Assembly (NCBI GenBank): GCA_947175805.1
Contig: CAMWOF010000017.1
Span: forward strand, 1 to 14,814
DNA: 14,814 bases
Reading direction: 5' to 3'
From: an uncultured Clostridiaceae bacterium
Lineage (GTDB): Bacteria > Bacillota > Clostridia > Lachnospirales > Lachnospiraceae
The notes beneath the pieces were generated by a model that saw nothing but the letters and a program-made list of their open reading frames with translations, was not told the DNA's origin and made no database searches. Of this stretch, positions 8,260-14,569 are shown in pieces (positions within the stretch are counted from its first letter, which is position 1; every line of letters begins with the position of its first letter). A program made the translations under genes and the position numbers.

Positions 8260-8970
8260 CTATTTTACATCTGCCTTATTGAATGTGAATGTAGCGATCA
8301 CCGAAAATATTATCATAGTAACAAATGCACTGATTGCTGCAAATAATAAATTTTCTATATCATTGTCCTGCACAAAGCAGAAGCAAGACATGGTAAAAAT
8401 CTTTGAACTGATAAAGTTTCGCAGGATATTACAGCATATAAAAGCATACATAACAGACACGGAGATAGCTCCTGATACTTTCTTTGCCAGAAAAGAAATC
8501 ATCACCACTCCGCTTATAACTGCTACCAACTGTATCAATACTGTAAATAGCCATAAAGCGTTTTCTACACAAAGCACACGGGTATCAAATCCTCGTACTA
8601 CGGAAAATCCAAGCACGGTAGATATAACATATATTGTATGTAGTAATACCGCAAAAGCACATGCTACAATCATTCTAGAAAGAAGGATATGAAAACGGTT
8701 ATAACCCAGCTTAATTTCATTACATATGGTATGGTTAGAAAAATCTTTCCCTATAAATAATGCTGCAACGAGTGATATAACAAATACAAATGAAGTGTCA
8801 CTGACAACATCAAAAAAGATAGTTGCCGTGTTTTCTTCTAGGTAGGATAGCTGATATCCGATATGATAACCACCATAAAGCAATCCCATTACAAGCATAA
8901 ATAGCACTGCAATATGCCCAAACTTAAATTTTTTTAATTTGTAAAGCTCCACCTTCAATAAATTAAACAT
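8260..8970 (-). CDS. ABC-2 type transporter permease
   Basis: Membrane subunit of the ABC transporter whose ATPase gene overlaps it. The 236-aa protein begins with the cytoplasmic lead-in MFNLLKVELYKLKK that is typical of ABC-2 (BcrB/NatB-like) permeases. About six hydrophobic helices follow: roughly 18-38, 57-75, 100-122, 135-157, 160-182 and 210-230. The start at ATG 8970 is chosen because GGAGG ends 8 bases upstream; the GTG three codons earlier overlaps that site. Its first bases overlap the ATPase stop codon by 8 bases, suggesting translational coupling. The substrate is not readable from sequence; the BcrAB-like architecture and paired two-component genes suggest export of, or protection from, antimicrobial peptides. 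Confidence 0.8.
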   Translation of the reverse strand: MFNLLKVELYKLKKFKFGHIAVLFMLVMGLLYGGYHIGYQLSYLEENTATIFFDVVSDTSFVFVISLVAALFIGKDFSNHTICNEIKLGYNRFHILLSRMIVACAFAVLLHTIYVISTVLGFSVVRGFDTRVLCVENALWLFTVLIQLVAVISGVVMISFLAKKVSGAISVSVMYAFICCNILRNFISSKIFTMSCFCFVQDNDIENLLFAAISAFVTMIIFSVIATFTFNKADVK

Positions 8971-9886
8971 CACGCCCACCTCCCGTCACTGAAAGAAAAT
9001 ATTCTTCAAGGCTTTGCCCACATACAGATAACTCGCCGACCACAATGTTATTCTGTGTCAAAGCCTGGGAAATCCGCTGTGGTTCCTCCGTAAAGGCATA
9101 TATATGCAAGGTGTGGTCATCCATCACCTTATAATCAAAAACATTCAATTCTTTTTCAATCACTGTCACGCATTGGGGCAAATTGTCTGTGCAAACCTTA
9201 ACATAATTTTCACACTTCGCTTCCAACTGTTCATGAGAAAGGCTCTCTATAATCTTTCCTTCGTGAATAATGATATAATCCGTTGCCAACAGGTACAGCT
9301 CATTTAAAATATGGCTTGAAATGAAGATGGTAATTCCTCGTTCCTCATTCAGCTTTTTTAAAAGCATTCGGAGCGCAGAAATGTTTTTGGGGTCAAGTCC
9401 ATTGACAGGTTCATCAAGGATCAGCAGCTCTGGCTTCCCCACAAGTGCCAGTGCGATACCTAACCGCTGTTTCATGCCCATAGAAAACTCTTTGACTTTT
9501 TTATTGCGTACAACATATAAATCTAACAACTTCAATAATTCATCACATACCGATTTGTCGGGGTTTCCAAGTAATATGCGCTGTATTTCAAGATTACGAT
9601 AAGCTGAAAATTCGGGATATAAAGCCGGTTCCTCTATAGTGCTTCCAATGCGCCGCCGGACATCCTGCATTTTCCCGTGGTTTTCCTTTCCGAAAAGAGA
9701 ATAGATTCCATCTGTAGGGAAAGAAAGCCCCGTGAGTATACGCATAAGTGTCGTTTTACCTGCACCATTTGCACCAATAAAACCATAAATGTGCCCTGCT
9801 TCCAGCTTGATGGAAATATTGTCCAATGCCTTAAAATGGCGGTAGGACTTTACTATGTTGCTTGTTTGTAGTATTACATTTTCCAT
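8963..9886 (-). CDS. ABC transporter ATP-binding protein, BcrA/NatA-like
   Basis: Drives the adjacent ABC-2 permease. The 307-aa protein has Walker A GANGAGKTT (38-46), a BcrA-type segment IGSTIEEPALYPEFSA in the Q-loop region (the usual Gln is absent), signature FSMGMKQR (134-141), Walker B LLILDEPVNGLDP (154-166) and switch His192 in SSHIL. A C-terminal extension of about 90 residues ends in the common LEEYFLSVTG. The ATG at 9886 is chosen because GGAGGTGA, a near-perfect anti-16S match, lies 7 bases upstream; an in-frame TTG at 9922 would place that site inside the gene. The 88-base gap after the response regulator is larger than the other gaps in the cassette and carries a putative operator, so the transporter may have its own inducible start. 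Confidence 0.9.
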   Translation of the reverse strand: MENVILQTSNIVKSYRHFKALDNISIKLEAGHIYGFIGANGAGKTTLMRILTGLSFPTDGIYSLFGKENHGKMQDVRRRIGSTIEEPALYPEFSAYRNLEIQRILLGNPDKSVCDELLKLLDLYVVRNKKVKEFSMGMKQRLGIALALVGKPELLILDEPVNGLDPKNISALRMLLKKLNEERGITIFISSHILNELYLLATDYIIIHEGKIIESLSHEQLEAKCENYVKVCTDNLPQCVTVIEKELNVFDYKVMDDHTLHIYAFTEEPQRISQALTQNNIVVGELSVCGQSLEEYFLSVTGGGRDV

Positions 9887-9908
9887 GTTTCTGTCACCTC
9901 CAAGCACA

Positions 9909-9963
9909 ATCTTACGAGGCAAAGTTAAGGTAATCCTTCACAAAACTTAAAGAAAGTCTAAAG
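9909..9963 (-). promoter_or_regulatory. Putative response-regulator operator and weak promoter before the ABC genes
   Basis: Read on the plus strand, related heptamers occur in helical phase: GTTAAGG (9924-9930), CTTAAAG (9946-9952) and TCTAAAG (9957-9963), at steps of 22 and 11 bp. The last two form a 7+4+7 arrangement like PhoB-type boxes bound by OmpR-family regulators. On the minus strand TAAGAT (9909-9914) could be a -10 element, with no good -35, as expected of an activated promoter. The regulator gene directly before this gap is the obvious candidate to bind. This is pattern-based inference. Confidence 0.4.
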
Positions 9964-9974
9964 TTGCAGCTTTC

Positions 9975-10643
9975 TCATTTGATAAGTCGGTAGCCCATGC
10001 CGTATACAGTTTCAATATATTTTTGGTCAGTGTACTTTGCGATTTTCCGACGAAGATTGCTTATATGGACATTCATTGTGTTATCCTCCTGTAAATAGTC
10101 CTCTCCCATCACAATCTCATAAAGTGTGCGTTTTGAAAATATTCTGGTGGGATTTTTCATTAGCAATTCCAGTATGGCATATTCTGTTGCAGTACAGACA
10201 AGCTCCACATCATTTACAAAAACACGTTTTGAATCCGTCTTAATAATAAGCTCATGGAAAACAATCTCTTTGTCTTCCTGCTGTGTAGTTCTGCGAAGCA
10301 CTGCCTGTATCCGCAAAAGAACCTCGTCAATATCAAAGGGCTTGGTTATGTAATCGTCTACGCCAAGCCGAAGAAGTTCTACTCTGTTATGGGTTTCGCC
10401 TTTCGCAGACAATACGATAACAGGGATTGTATTAGCTCTGCGTAGTTCTTTGATAATTTCCTCACCAGATTTCTCTGGCAGCATTAAATCCAGCAATATA
10501 AGGTCATAATCTTCATGCAAGCCCATAGCAAGTCCATCTGTACCATTATAAGCACTGTCAGCGGCATATCCACTTTTTTCAATAATGCTTCGCAACAGTC
10601 CGTTGATTGTCATATCATCTTCAATAATCAAAATTCTGCTCAT
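9975..10643 (-). CDS. OmpR/PhoB-family response regulator
   Basis: DNA-binding regulator of the two-component system in this cassette. The 222-aa protein has a receiver domain (1-115) with the acidic pair Asp9-Asp10, phosphoacceptor Asp52 in LILLDLMLP, Ser79 and Lys101 in TKPFD. A winged-helix output domain (about 130-222) follows, with TATEYAILELLM, NTMNVHISNLRRKI and the end VYGMGYRLIK. It starts at ATG 10643 with AGGTG 7 bases upstream, only 15 bases after a 17-codon ORF. Cognate partner is presumably the histidine kinase three genes downstream. The likely targets are the ABC genes, with the repeat array in the intervening gap as binding site. Confidence 0.9.
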   Translation of the reverse strand: MSRILIIEDDMTINGLLRSIIEKSGYAADSAYNGTDGLAMGLHEDYDLILLDLMLPEKSGEEIIKELRRANTIPVIVLSAKGETHNRVELLRLGVDDYITKPFDIDEVLLRIQAVLRRTTQQEDKEIVFHELIIKTDSKRVFVNDVELVCTATEYAILELLMKNPTRIFSKRTLYEIVMGEDYLQEDNTMNVHISNLRRKIAKYTDQKYIETVYGMGYRLIK

Positions 10644-10658
10644 TTTATAACACCTACC

Positions 10659-10712
10659 TTATGACAATATCCATTTTTCGACGGCTTCTTTGACGCTCAT
10701 ATTTTTAAACAT
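10659..10712 (-). pseudogene. 17-aa ORF, possible remnant of a small helix-turn-helix protein
   Basis: An ATG at 10712 with AGGAGG exactly 7 bases upstream opens a 17-codon frame, MFKNMSVKEAVEKWILS, then TAA. The peptide resembles the first residues of small Lachnospiraceae helix-turn-helix proteins, which often begin with a motif like MSVKEAAEKWxLS followed by ERRV. After the stop, the bases could still encode a Gly-Arg pair like that continuation. It may be a truncated gene left when the regulator cassette was inserted, or a short leader peptide that brings ribosomes to the regulator mRNA. Translation is likely from the site quality; function is unknown. The family resemblance is from memory and not verified. 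Confidence 0.45.
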
Positions 10713-10735
10713 AATTAGTCCTCCTGGCAGACATT

Positions 10736-10764
10736 ATTATAATGCGGTCTGGAGAATAAGACAA
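10736..10764 (-). promoter_or_regulatory. Promoter of the regulator/ABC/kinase cassette
   Basis: On the minus strand TTGTCT (10759-10764) and a perfect TATAAT (10736-10741) are 17 bases apart. It drives the 17-codon ORF and the response regulator. The -10 lies within CATTAT-A-ATAATG, a short inverted repeat that could also be an operator. Confidence 0.8.
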
Positions 10765-10807
10765 CACCTCATCTTGTACATATAGCATTTAGAATGAGTT
10801 TTCAAGT

Positions 10808-10852
10808 AAAAAAGGTATGCCGCCTTCTTAAAGTGGATGGTTGCATACCTTT
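10808..10852 (-). terminator. Rho-independent terminator of the rubrerythrin gene
   Basis: A perfect 10-bp inverted repeat (AAAGGTATGC at 10811-10820, GCATACCTTT at 10843-10852) encloses an unusually long 22-base loop and ends on the minus strand in six T. It lies 54 bases after the rubrerythrin stop. Confidence 0.8.
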
Positions 10853-10906
10853 AACACCCAAATCGCCGACAATCAACACTGTCCGCAAAACAAGCTACAC
10901 AGTATT

Positions 10907-11521
10907 CTACATATCAGTCAAACCAGAATTTGTATATGGTGCCAGCTCGAGACGGATAAAGAAGCCCTGTTCCTCTCCACATACCGGACATACCTCCGGC
11001 GCCTCTTTAGAACGAATCGTATGTCCGCAGTTTAAGCACATCCACTCCGTGGACACATCGGATACAAAAAGTTTATTTTCCTCCATCCACTTCGCAAACA
11101 TGGCGAATCTGTCACCGTGCATTTTCTCGATTCTTCCTATCATGAAGAATGCCCTGGCAATATCGTCAAAGCCCTCCTCCTTGGCAACCTGCTCAAAATT
11201 CTTATAAACATCCTCATGCTCCTCCCGCTCATTATGCTCCGCCATGCGCAGAAGGTCAATATAGGACTCACTGATGTCCACCGGATAGGCGCCGTCTATC
11301 TCGATGGTCTGACCGGACAAATCCTTTAAAAACTCATAAAACACCTTGCCGTGGGCACGCTCCTGCTCTGCGGTAAATTTGAACACATATTCCAGAACAT
11401 ATAGATGCTCCTCATGCGCCTGCTCTGCGGCAAATGTATAGCGGTTTCTCGCCTGGGACTCCCCGGCAAATGCCCGCATCAGGTTTTCCTTTGTTTTACT
11501 GGTCTTAAAATCGACGGCCAT
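10907..11521 (-). CDS. Rubrerythrin
   Basis: Cytoplasmic diiron peroxidase that removes hydrogen peroxide in anaerobes, using electrons from rubredoxin-type donors. The 204-aa protein has an N-terminal ferritin-like four-helix domain with iron ligands visible as Glu21 (GESQARNRY), Glu54 and His57 (EQERAH), Glu95 and Glu98 (AEHNE), and Glu132 and His135 (EKMH). A C-terminal rubredoxin-like FeS4 domain has Cys162, Cys165, Cys178 and Cys181 (MCLNCG, VCPVCG). The chain runs about ten residues past the usual end of the rubredoxin fold. Start ATG 11521 has AGGAGG 7 bases upstream. It ends in its own terminator. No clear sigma-A promoter or PerR box could be read upstream. Confidence 0.95.
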   Translation of the reverse strand: MAVDFKTSKTKENLMRAFAGESQARNRYTFAAEQAHEEHLYVLEYVFKFTAEQERAHGKVFYEFLKDLSGQTIEIDGAYPVDISESYIDLLRMAEHNEREEHEDVYKNFEQVAKEEGFDDIARAFFMIGRIEKMHGDRFAMFAKWMEENKLFVSDVSTEWMCLNCGHTIRSKEAPEVCPVCGEEQGFFIRLELAPYTNSGLTDM

Positions 11522-11610
11522 AAAAATACCTCCTCAAAAAACTAATTCATATACAGAGGATTGACATACTTCCGTCGATTTATTCAAATATGTATTGCAT
11601 TATTAAAATT

Positions 11611-11733
11611 CTATCTATTTTTGATTTTTTTATACAGTATTACAATCAATAATATAATAACCAAAACAATCAGTATAACAATTTTTCCTGTCATACCGAA
11701 GGAATTGCCCAGACTCACAATTACACGCCACAT
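11611..11733 (-). CDS. 40-aa single-helix membrane protein
   Basis: Small protein of unknown function, short enough to be missed by standard annotation. The ATG at 11733 has AGGAGG 6 bases upstream, an excellent ribosome-binding site. The 40 residues consist of a short N-terminal part (MWRVIVSLGNSFGMTGK), a strongly hydrophobic helix at about 18-34 made almost only of Ile, Leu and Val, and a basic tail ending KKIKNR. This layout fits a small inner-membrane protein with its tail in the cytoplasm. It also fits type I toxin-like peptides, but no antisense RNA could be identified. It lies 90 bases before rubrerythrin with no terminator seen between, so co-transcription is possible. Confidence 0.65.
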   Translation of the reverse strand: MWRVIVSLGNSFGMTGKIVILIVLVIILLIVILYKKIKNR

Positions 11734-11749
11734 TATTTTCCTCCTGATT

Positions 11750-11772
11750 GATAAAAAGCACTATTTTTTATC
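11750..11772 (-). other. AT-rich hairpin just before the 40-aa membrane protein
   Basis: GATAAAAA (11750-11757) and TTTTTATC (11765-11772) form a perfect 8-bp stem with a 7-base loop, ending only a few bases before the ribosome-binding site of the small membrane protein. It could act as a weak terminator or as a leader structure that affects translation. A possible -10 box, TATAAT, lies about 30 bases further upstream, without a convincing -35. Confidence 0.4.
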
Positions 11773-11866
11773 GTCTTCCCATGAACCTTATAATTATATA
11801 ATTCTCGATAGCATTTTTCCTTCAAATCTATTCCCCCAGCCTCTATTCTCCTCTATGACAAACGCT

Positions 11867-12169
11867 CTAAAAGGAGCTATATCCCTCTATTACGCTGTAG
11901 GAATGACTGACACCTATATCATAAATCGCAGACATCAAATAATCTATTTTCTCATCCACATTCTGATATAAATTATAAAGGTATTTAAAATTATTCTCAT
12001 CCAAATACTCAAAATCATGTTCTTCATATGACACAAATTCCAATAAATTTTCCGGAATTATTTCAAATATTATCCCATTCCAATCATCCAGACTCACTGT
12101 GATTTATATGGATACGGCGGCTCTATTTCAAAATCGACTTCATATTAGGATAGCATTTTTGAAATATCT
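11867..12169 (-). pseudogene. Frameshifted acidic protein, immunity-like (broken 5' part)
   Basis: The intact 3' part (11867-12097) encodes about 75 residues starting SLDDWNGIIFEIIPENLL, acidic and rich in Tyr, opened only by a GTG without a ribosome-binding site. Just upstream, two other frames hold protein-like pieces bounded by stops: YEVDFEIEPPYPYKSQ (ending in TGA at 12094-12096) and, before that, ILKIFQKCYPNM. Read in order, the three pieces look like one protein broken by two frameshifts. The family is not recognised. Size, acidity and position at the end of a run of immunity-like genes suggest a decayed immunity gene (inference). If the start is really the GTG at 12097, it would be a 76-aa protein. 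Confidence 0.5.
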
Positions 12170-12625
12170 TTAAAATGCGTTTTTAAAATCTTCAAACATA
12201 ATAAAAGCTGTTCTTAGAACATTTTCCAAGTCATCATAATCCCCAATTCTAGGTTTTTTTATAATATAGTTAGAATCAATCAATCTTTTCGAATATGTTC
12301 CCCAGGGTGATCCAAGCAACACTTCATCCTCCTTTTTTACTACCCAGATTAATTCTACCGTTCCATCACGTAAAGTAATATGGAACCCGAAAATATAGCC
12401 TCCCATTTCCTCTTCCTGCAACTGATAAAATTTTTCCCCAGAACGAAATTTAGCACGATATCCTAAATCTTGAATCGTTTCTATGACTTCATCCCTGTCA
12501 ACATAGATTAATCTTTCCTCTTCTGGTATCCTTTCATCGCTATAGAAATTGGATAACTCCTCATACCGCTCAATAAAGTTTATTTTAATTAACGCCTCTC
12601 TCACTTTTTCATTTAATTCAAACAT
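12170..12625 (-). CDS. Hypothetical acidic 151-aa protein, putative immunity protein
   Basis: Unrecognised soluble protein without signal peptide or TM helix. It begins MFELNEKVREALIKINFIERYEE, has a central beta-rich part (YIFGFHITLRDGTVELIWVV) with a conserved-looking GSPWGTYSKRL (about 106-116), and ends with an amphipathic helix DYDDLENVLRTAFIMFEDF. The start at ATG 12625 has AGGAGG 9 bases upstream. It lies 21 bases after the DUF4303-like gene and is likely co-transcribed with it. Small size, acidity and the neighbouring SUKH gene suggest an immunity function; no catalytic motif is visible. Confidence 0.7.
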   Translation of the reverse strand: MFELNEKVREALIKINFIERYEELSNFYSDERIPEEERLIYVDRDEVIETIQDLGYRAKFRSGEKFYQLQEEEMGGYIFGFHITLRDGTVELIWVVKKEDEVLLGSPWGTYSKRLIDSNYIIKKPRIGDYDDLENVLRTAFIMFEDFKNAF

Positions 12626-12646
12626 TTTCTTTACCCTCCTGTCTTT

Positions 12647-13189
12647 TTACTCCTCCTCAGCAATCTCTTCCAACCACTCTACAAGCGCCTTTCTTGGATT
12701 TAATCTTTTCCCTCTTTCTGTATTTCCATAATCAGGAGGCATAATTTCTGCATTAATTACTATTCTCTTTCTCTTTTTTCCCTTTCCAAACAATCCTTCC
12801 TTGTCCAAATCTGCCATCGCACGCTCCATACAATTTAAACGGAGGTCGATTTCTCTTTGTATGTCATCATCACTTTCAATATCTTCCATTCTTTCATCAA
12901 ATACTTTCTCTACTTCCGCAAAAAACGTCTCGCCATATGCATAATACGGAGAATCTGCATACGACCATTTATAATCCAATCTTACCTCTTCGGCATCCTC
13001 CTCTTGTGAAAGAATTTCATCTAATGCTTCTTCTGACCAGGCAGATATAACAGGGCAATGCCCCTCACCATCCGTAATCAAAGAACAATAATAAAAATTC
13101 TCCTTATGTTCATCAAATAATTTAACTATTGCCTGTTTTGCTGCTTTCTTAATAAGTTCCACTAAATATGTATCAATTTCTAAATTCAT
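12647..13189 (-). CDS. DUF4303-like acidic protein, putative immunity protein
   Basis: Soluble 180-aa acidic protein. The order of features resembles DUF4303: an N-terminal helix (TYLVELIKKAAKQAIVKLF), then FYYCSLITDGEGHCPVISAWSEEAL (about 32-56), then YKWSYADSPYYAYGETFF (about 73-90), followed by a helical part and a basic patch KGKKRKR near 136-142. DUF4303 proteins have no known enzymatic role and are often found near polymorphic toxins as presumed immunity factors (recalled family knowledge, not verified). Start ATG 13189 has a purine-rich AGGGGG site about 9 bases upstream. It is followed after 21 bases by the 151-aa gene. Function is inferred from context only. Confidence 0.65.
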   Translation of the reverse strand: MNLEIDTYLVELIKKAAKQAIVKLFDEHKENFYYCSLITDGEGHCPVISAWSEEALDEILSQEEDAEEVRLDYKWSYADSPYYAYGETFFAEVEKVFDERMEDIESDDDIQREIDLRLNCMERAMADLDKEGLFGKGKKRKRIVINAEIMPPDYGNTERGKRLNPRKALVEWLEEIAEEE

Positions 13190-13252
13190 ATTTCCAGCCC
13201 CCTATGTGATTCTTTTAATCCTTTTTGATATAAATTTCAAAGTTTCATGCAT

Positions 13253-13747
13253 TCATAGCTTAAAATCCGAAAAATAATCATCCTTCCCATCCAGCCAATA
13301 TTCAAACCATTGTAAAAAACTCATTTCAGGTGCACAAGGCTGTATTCCAACATCTGTAAAAAACCACATTTTCCCTCTTTGTTTTCCTGTGACAACTATA
13401 TTCCAAGATTGTGCATCGCCAATATTAATTAATTCTATATTTCCAAATACTGTTTTTCTAACTCTCTCCTCATCATAATCATCTTCCCATATCCAATACT
13501 TTTCAAACTCAAATTCTTTTTGTAACTCTTTTGCATTAACCTTCCATTCTTTAAAGCTTAGCAAATCAAAGCCATCTATCATTTTACATCCATCACAAAT
13601 ATTCGTATAAAAAGTGACTATTTCTTCTGGCAGAGTAATTTTATTATCTCTTTCAAAATCCTTTATATCCTCAATGTTTATAACCTTATTTCGCTGAATA
13701 TTTTTACTATCCAGTTTCTGTTTAATTCTATCAATATCTGCACGCAT
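13253..13747 (-). CDS. SUKH (SMI1/KNR4) family protein, putative immunity protein
   Basis: A 164-aa SUKH-fold protein. The superfamily includes SMI1/KNR4 and many bacterial immunity proteins that bind and neutralise polymorphic toxins in the cytoplasm. Visible signs are an opening helix, then IEDIKDFERDNKITLPEEIVTFY (the classic SUKH start, where the acidic helix precedes LPxxxxxFY), a central acidic Trp-rich section (EKYWIWEDDYDEE), then the core INIGDAQSWNIVV and the ending FLQWFEYWLDG. I place the start at ATG 13747, where AAGGAGG lies 8 bases upstream. The same frame stays open for 21 codons further, to an ATG at 13810 without a ribosome-binding site. It is the clearest marker that this stretch is an immunity-gene run. 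Confidence 0.85.
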   Translation of the reverse strand: MRADIDRIKQKLDSKNIQRNKVINIEDIKDFERDNKITLPEEIVTFYTNICDGCKMIDGFDLLSFKEWKVNAKELQKEFEFEKYWIWEDDYDEERVRKTVFGNIELINIGDAQSWNIVVTGKQRGKMWFFTDVGIQPCAPEMSFLQWFEYWLDGKDDYFSDFKL

Positions 13748-13822
13748 TCTATGTACCTCCTTCTTCAGCATATTATTGGCTATATTTTTTACTAACATTT
13801 GCTTTGCCATGCACAGCAGGCA

Positions 13823-14101
13823 TTAGTATATAACAAAAAAGTCATCATCCACATTACCATCAAGTGTGTAAAGCACATCATAATATCCAACAGCCTTATC
13901 ATTGTACTCTATCATAATATCAATTACTATGAAGCAACGATCATCATCCGGCCAGTTATGTGCCTCAAAAGATACGTTGTTTACAAATATATTTATCCTT
14001 TCCATATCACAATTGTTGAATATTTCACCGGCCTCATCCGGATCTTCCCTACAATAATTATGAAATGCATTCCAAAAATCTTCCTTACTCTTTTCTATCA
14101 A
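13823..14101 (-). CDS. Hypothetical acidic 92-aa protein with a doubtful start
   Basis: Unrecognised soluble acidic protein: an N-terminal helical part (IEKSKEDFWNAFHNYCREDPDEAGEIF) is followed by beta-rich sequence (RINIFVNNVSFEAH, CFIVIDIMIEY, YYDVLYTLDG). The longest open frame begins with TTG at 14101, which has no ribosome-binding site. An ATG at 14143 in the same frame, with GGATGG 5 bases before it, would be a natural start, but its eighth codon is TAA (14120-14122). The gene may therefore carry an early nonsense mutation, or be started weakly at TTG. Size and location suggest an immunity protein. Read as translated or pseudogene with equal caution. Confidence 0.5.
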   Translation of the reverse strand: MIEKSKEDFWNAFHNYCREDPDEAGEIFNNCDMERINIFVNNVSFEAHNWPDDDRCFIVIDIMIEYNDKAVGYYDVLYTLDGNVDDDFFVIY

Positions 14102-14186
14102 ATTATTTTTAATGATTATTTATTTTAATTCATTAAATAACATTTATTCCATCCTTTTTTCCAATTGTTAAAATAAATACAACGCT

Positions 14187-14357
14187 TCAATCCTCGGATA
14201 TCTGTCTAATCAACTGCTCAATTGGGATGCAGACCATACTATAAATTTCATTATTGCATTCCGGACACCTATATGTTATTAAGTCCCCCTCTTGTTTAAC
14301 AAAAACTAATTTCGTTTCATCACATACATGTGTCATATCTTCTTTCTGTATTTTCAT
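14187..14357 (-). CDS. Small zinc-ribbon-like protein (56 aa)
   Basis: Unrecognised small protein with Cys in THVC, a CPEC knuckle and a further Cys in SMVC, a pattern compatible with zinc binding, followed by a C-terminal helix (IEQLIRQI). I choose the ATG at 14357 because GAGGTGAT (14362-14369), an 8-base perfect match to the 16S tail, precedes it at ideal distance. The frame stays open upstream to an ATG at 14456 (89 aa, starting MDQIIKNSPDATMKIRH), but that ATG has no ribosome-binding site. The upstream part may be the remnant of another gene. Function is unknown; it lies within the immunity-like run. Confidence 0.55.
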   Translation of the reverse strand: MKIQKEDMTHVCDETKLVFVKQEGDLITYRCPECNNEIYSMVCIPIEQLIRQISED

Positions 14358-14440
14358 CTTCATCACCTCTTCTATTTTTCTACTTACCACATAATCCTTT
14401 TTGTTATGACGTATTTTCATTGTTGCATCCGGCGAATTTT

Positions 14441-14569
14441 TTATAATTTGGTCCATGTAGGGAAAAGGAATGATAAGAGAAAATTTTCGATAATTGCTAT
14501 TTTCCTATCTAAAGCCTCTTCTTTTTCTAGAACGCTTACTCTATAATAACAGTTATATCTATTTCTAGA
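14441..14569 (-). other. Start-less open stretch, possible remnant of a frameshifted gene
   Basis: Between the DUF6985-like gene and the zinc-ribbon gene, one minus-strand frame stays open for 42 codons and reads like protein (YYRVSVLEKEEALDRKIAII), but it contains no ATG, GTG or TTG. It ends at TAA 14441-14443. A one-base shift in the TTTTCCC tract would join it to the upstream extension of the zinc-ribbon frame (PYMDQIIKNSPDA). It is therefore either non-coding or the debris of a gene whose start has been lost. Confidence 0.3.

Noticed and set aside
11561..11590. TTGACA on the plus strand as a promoter
   Set aside because: No acceptable -10 lies 16-18 bases downstream and no plus-strand gene follows.
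11561..11971. Plus-strand 136-codon hydrophobic open frame
   Set aside because: It overlaps the minus-strand 40-aa gene and the frameshifted gene, has no ribosome-binding site, and its hydrophobicity is what the reverse strand of AT-rich DNA gives.
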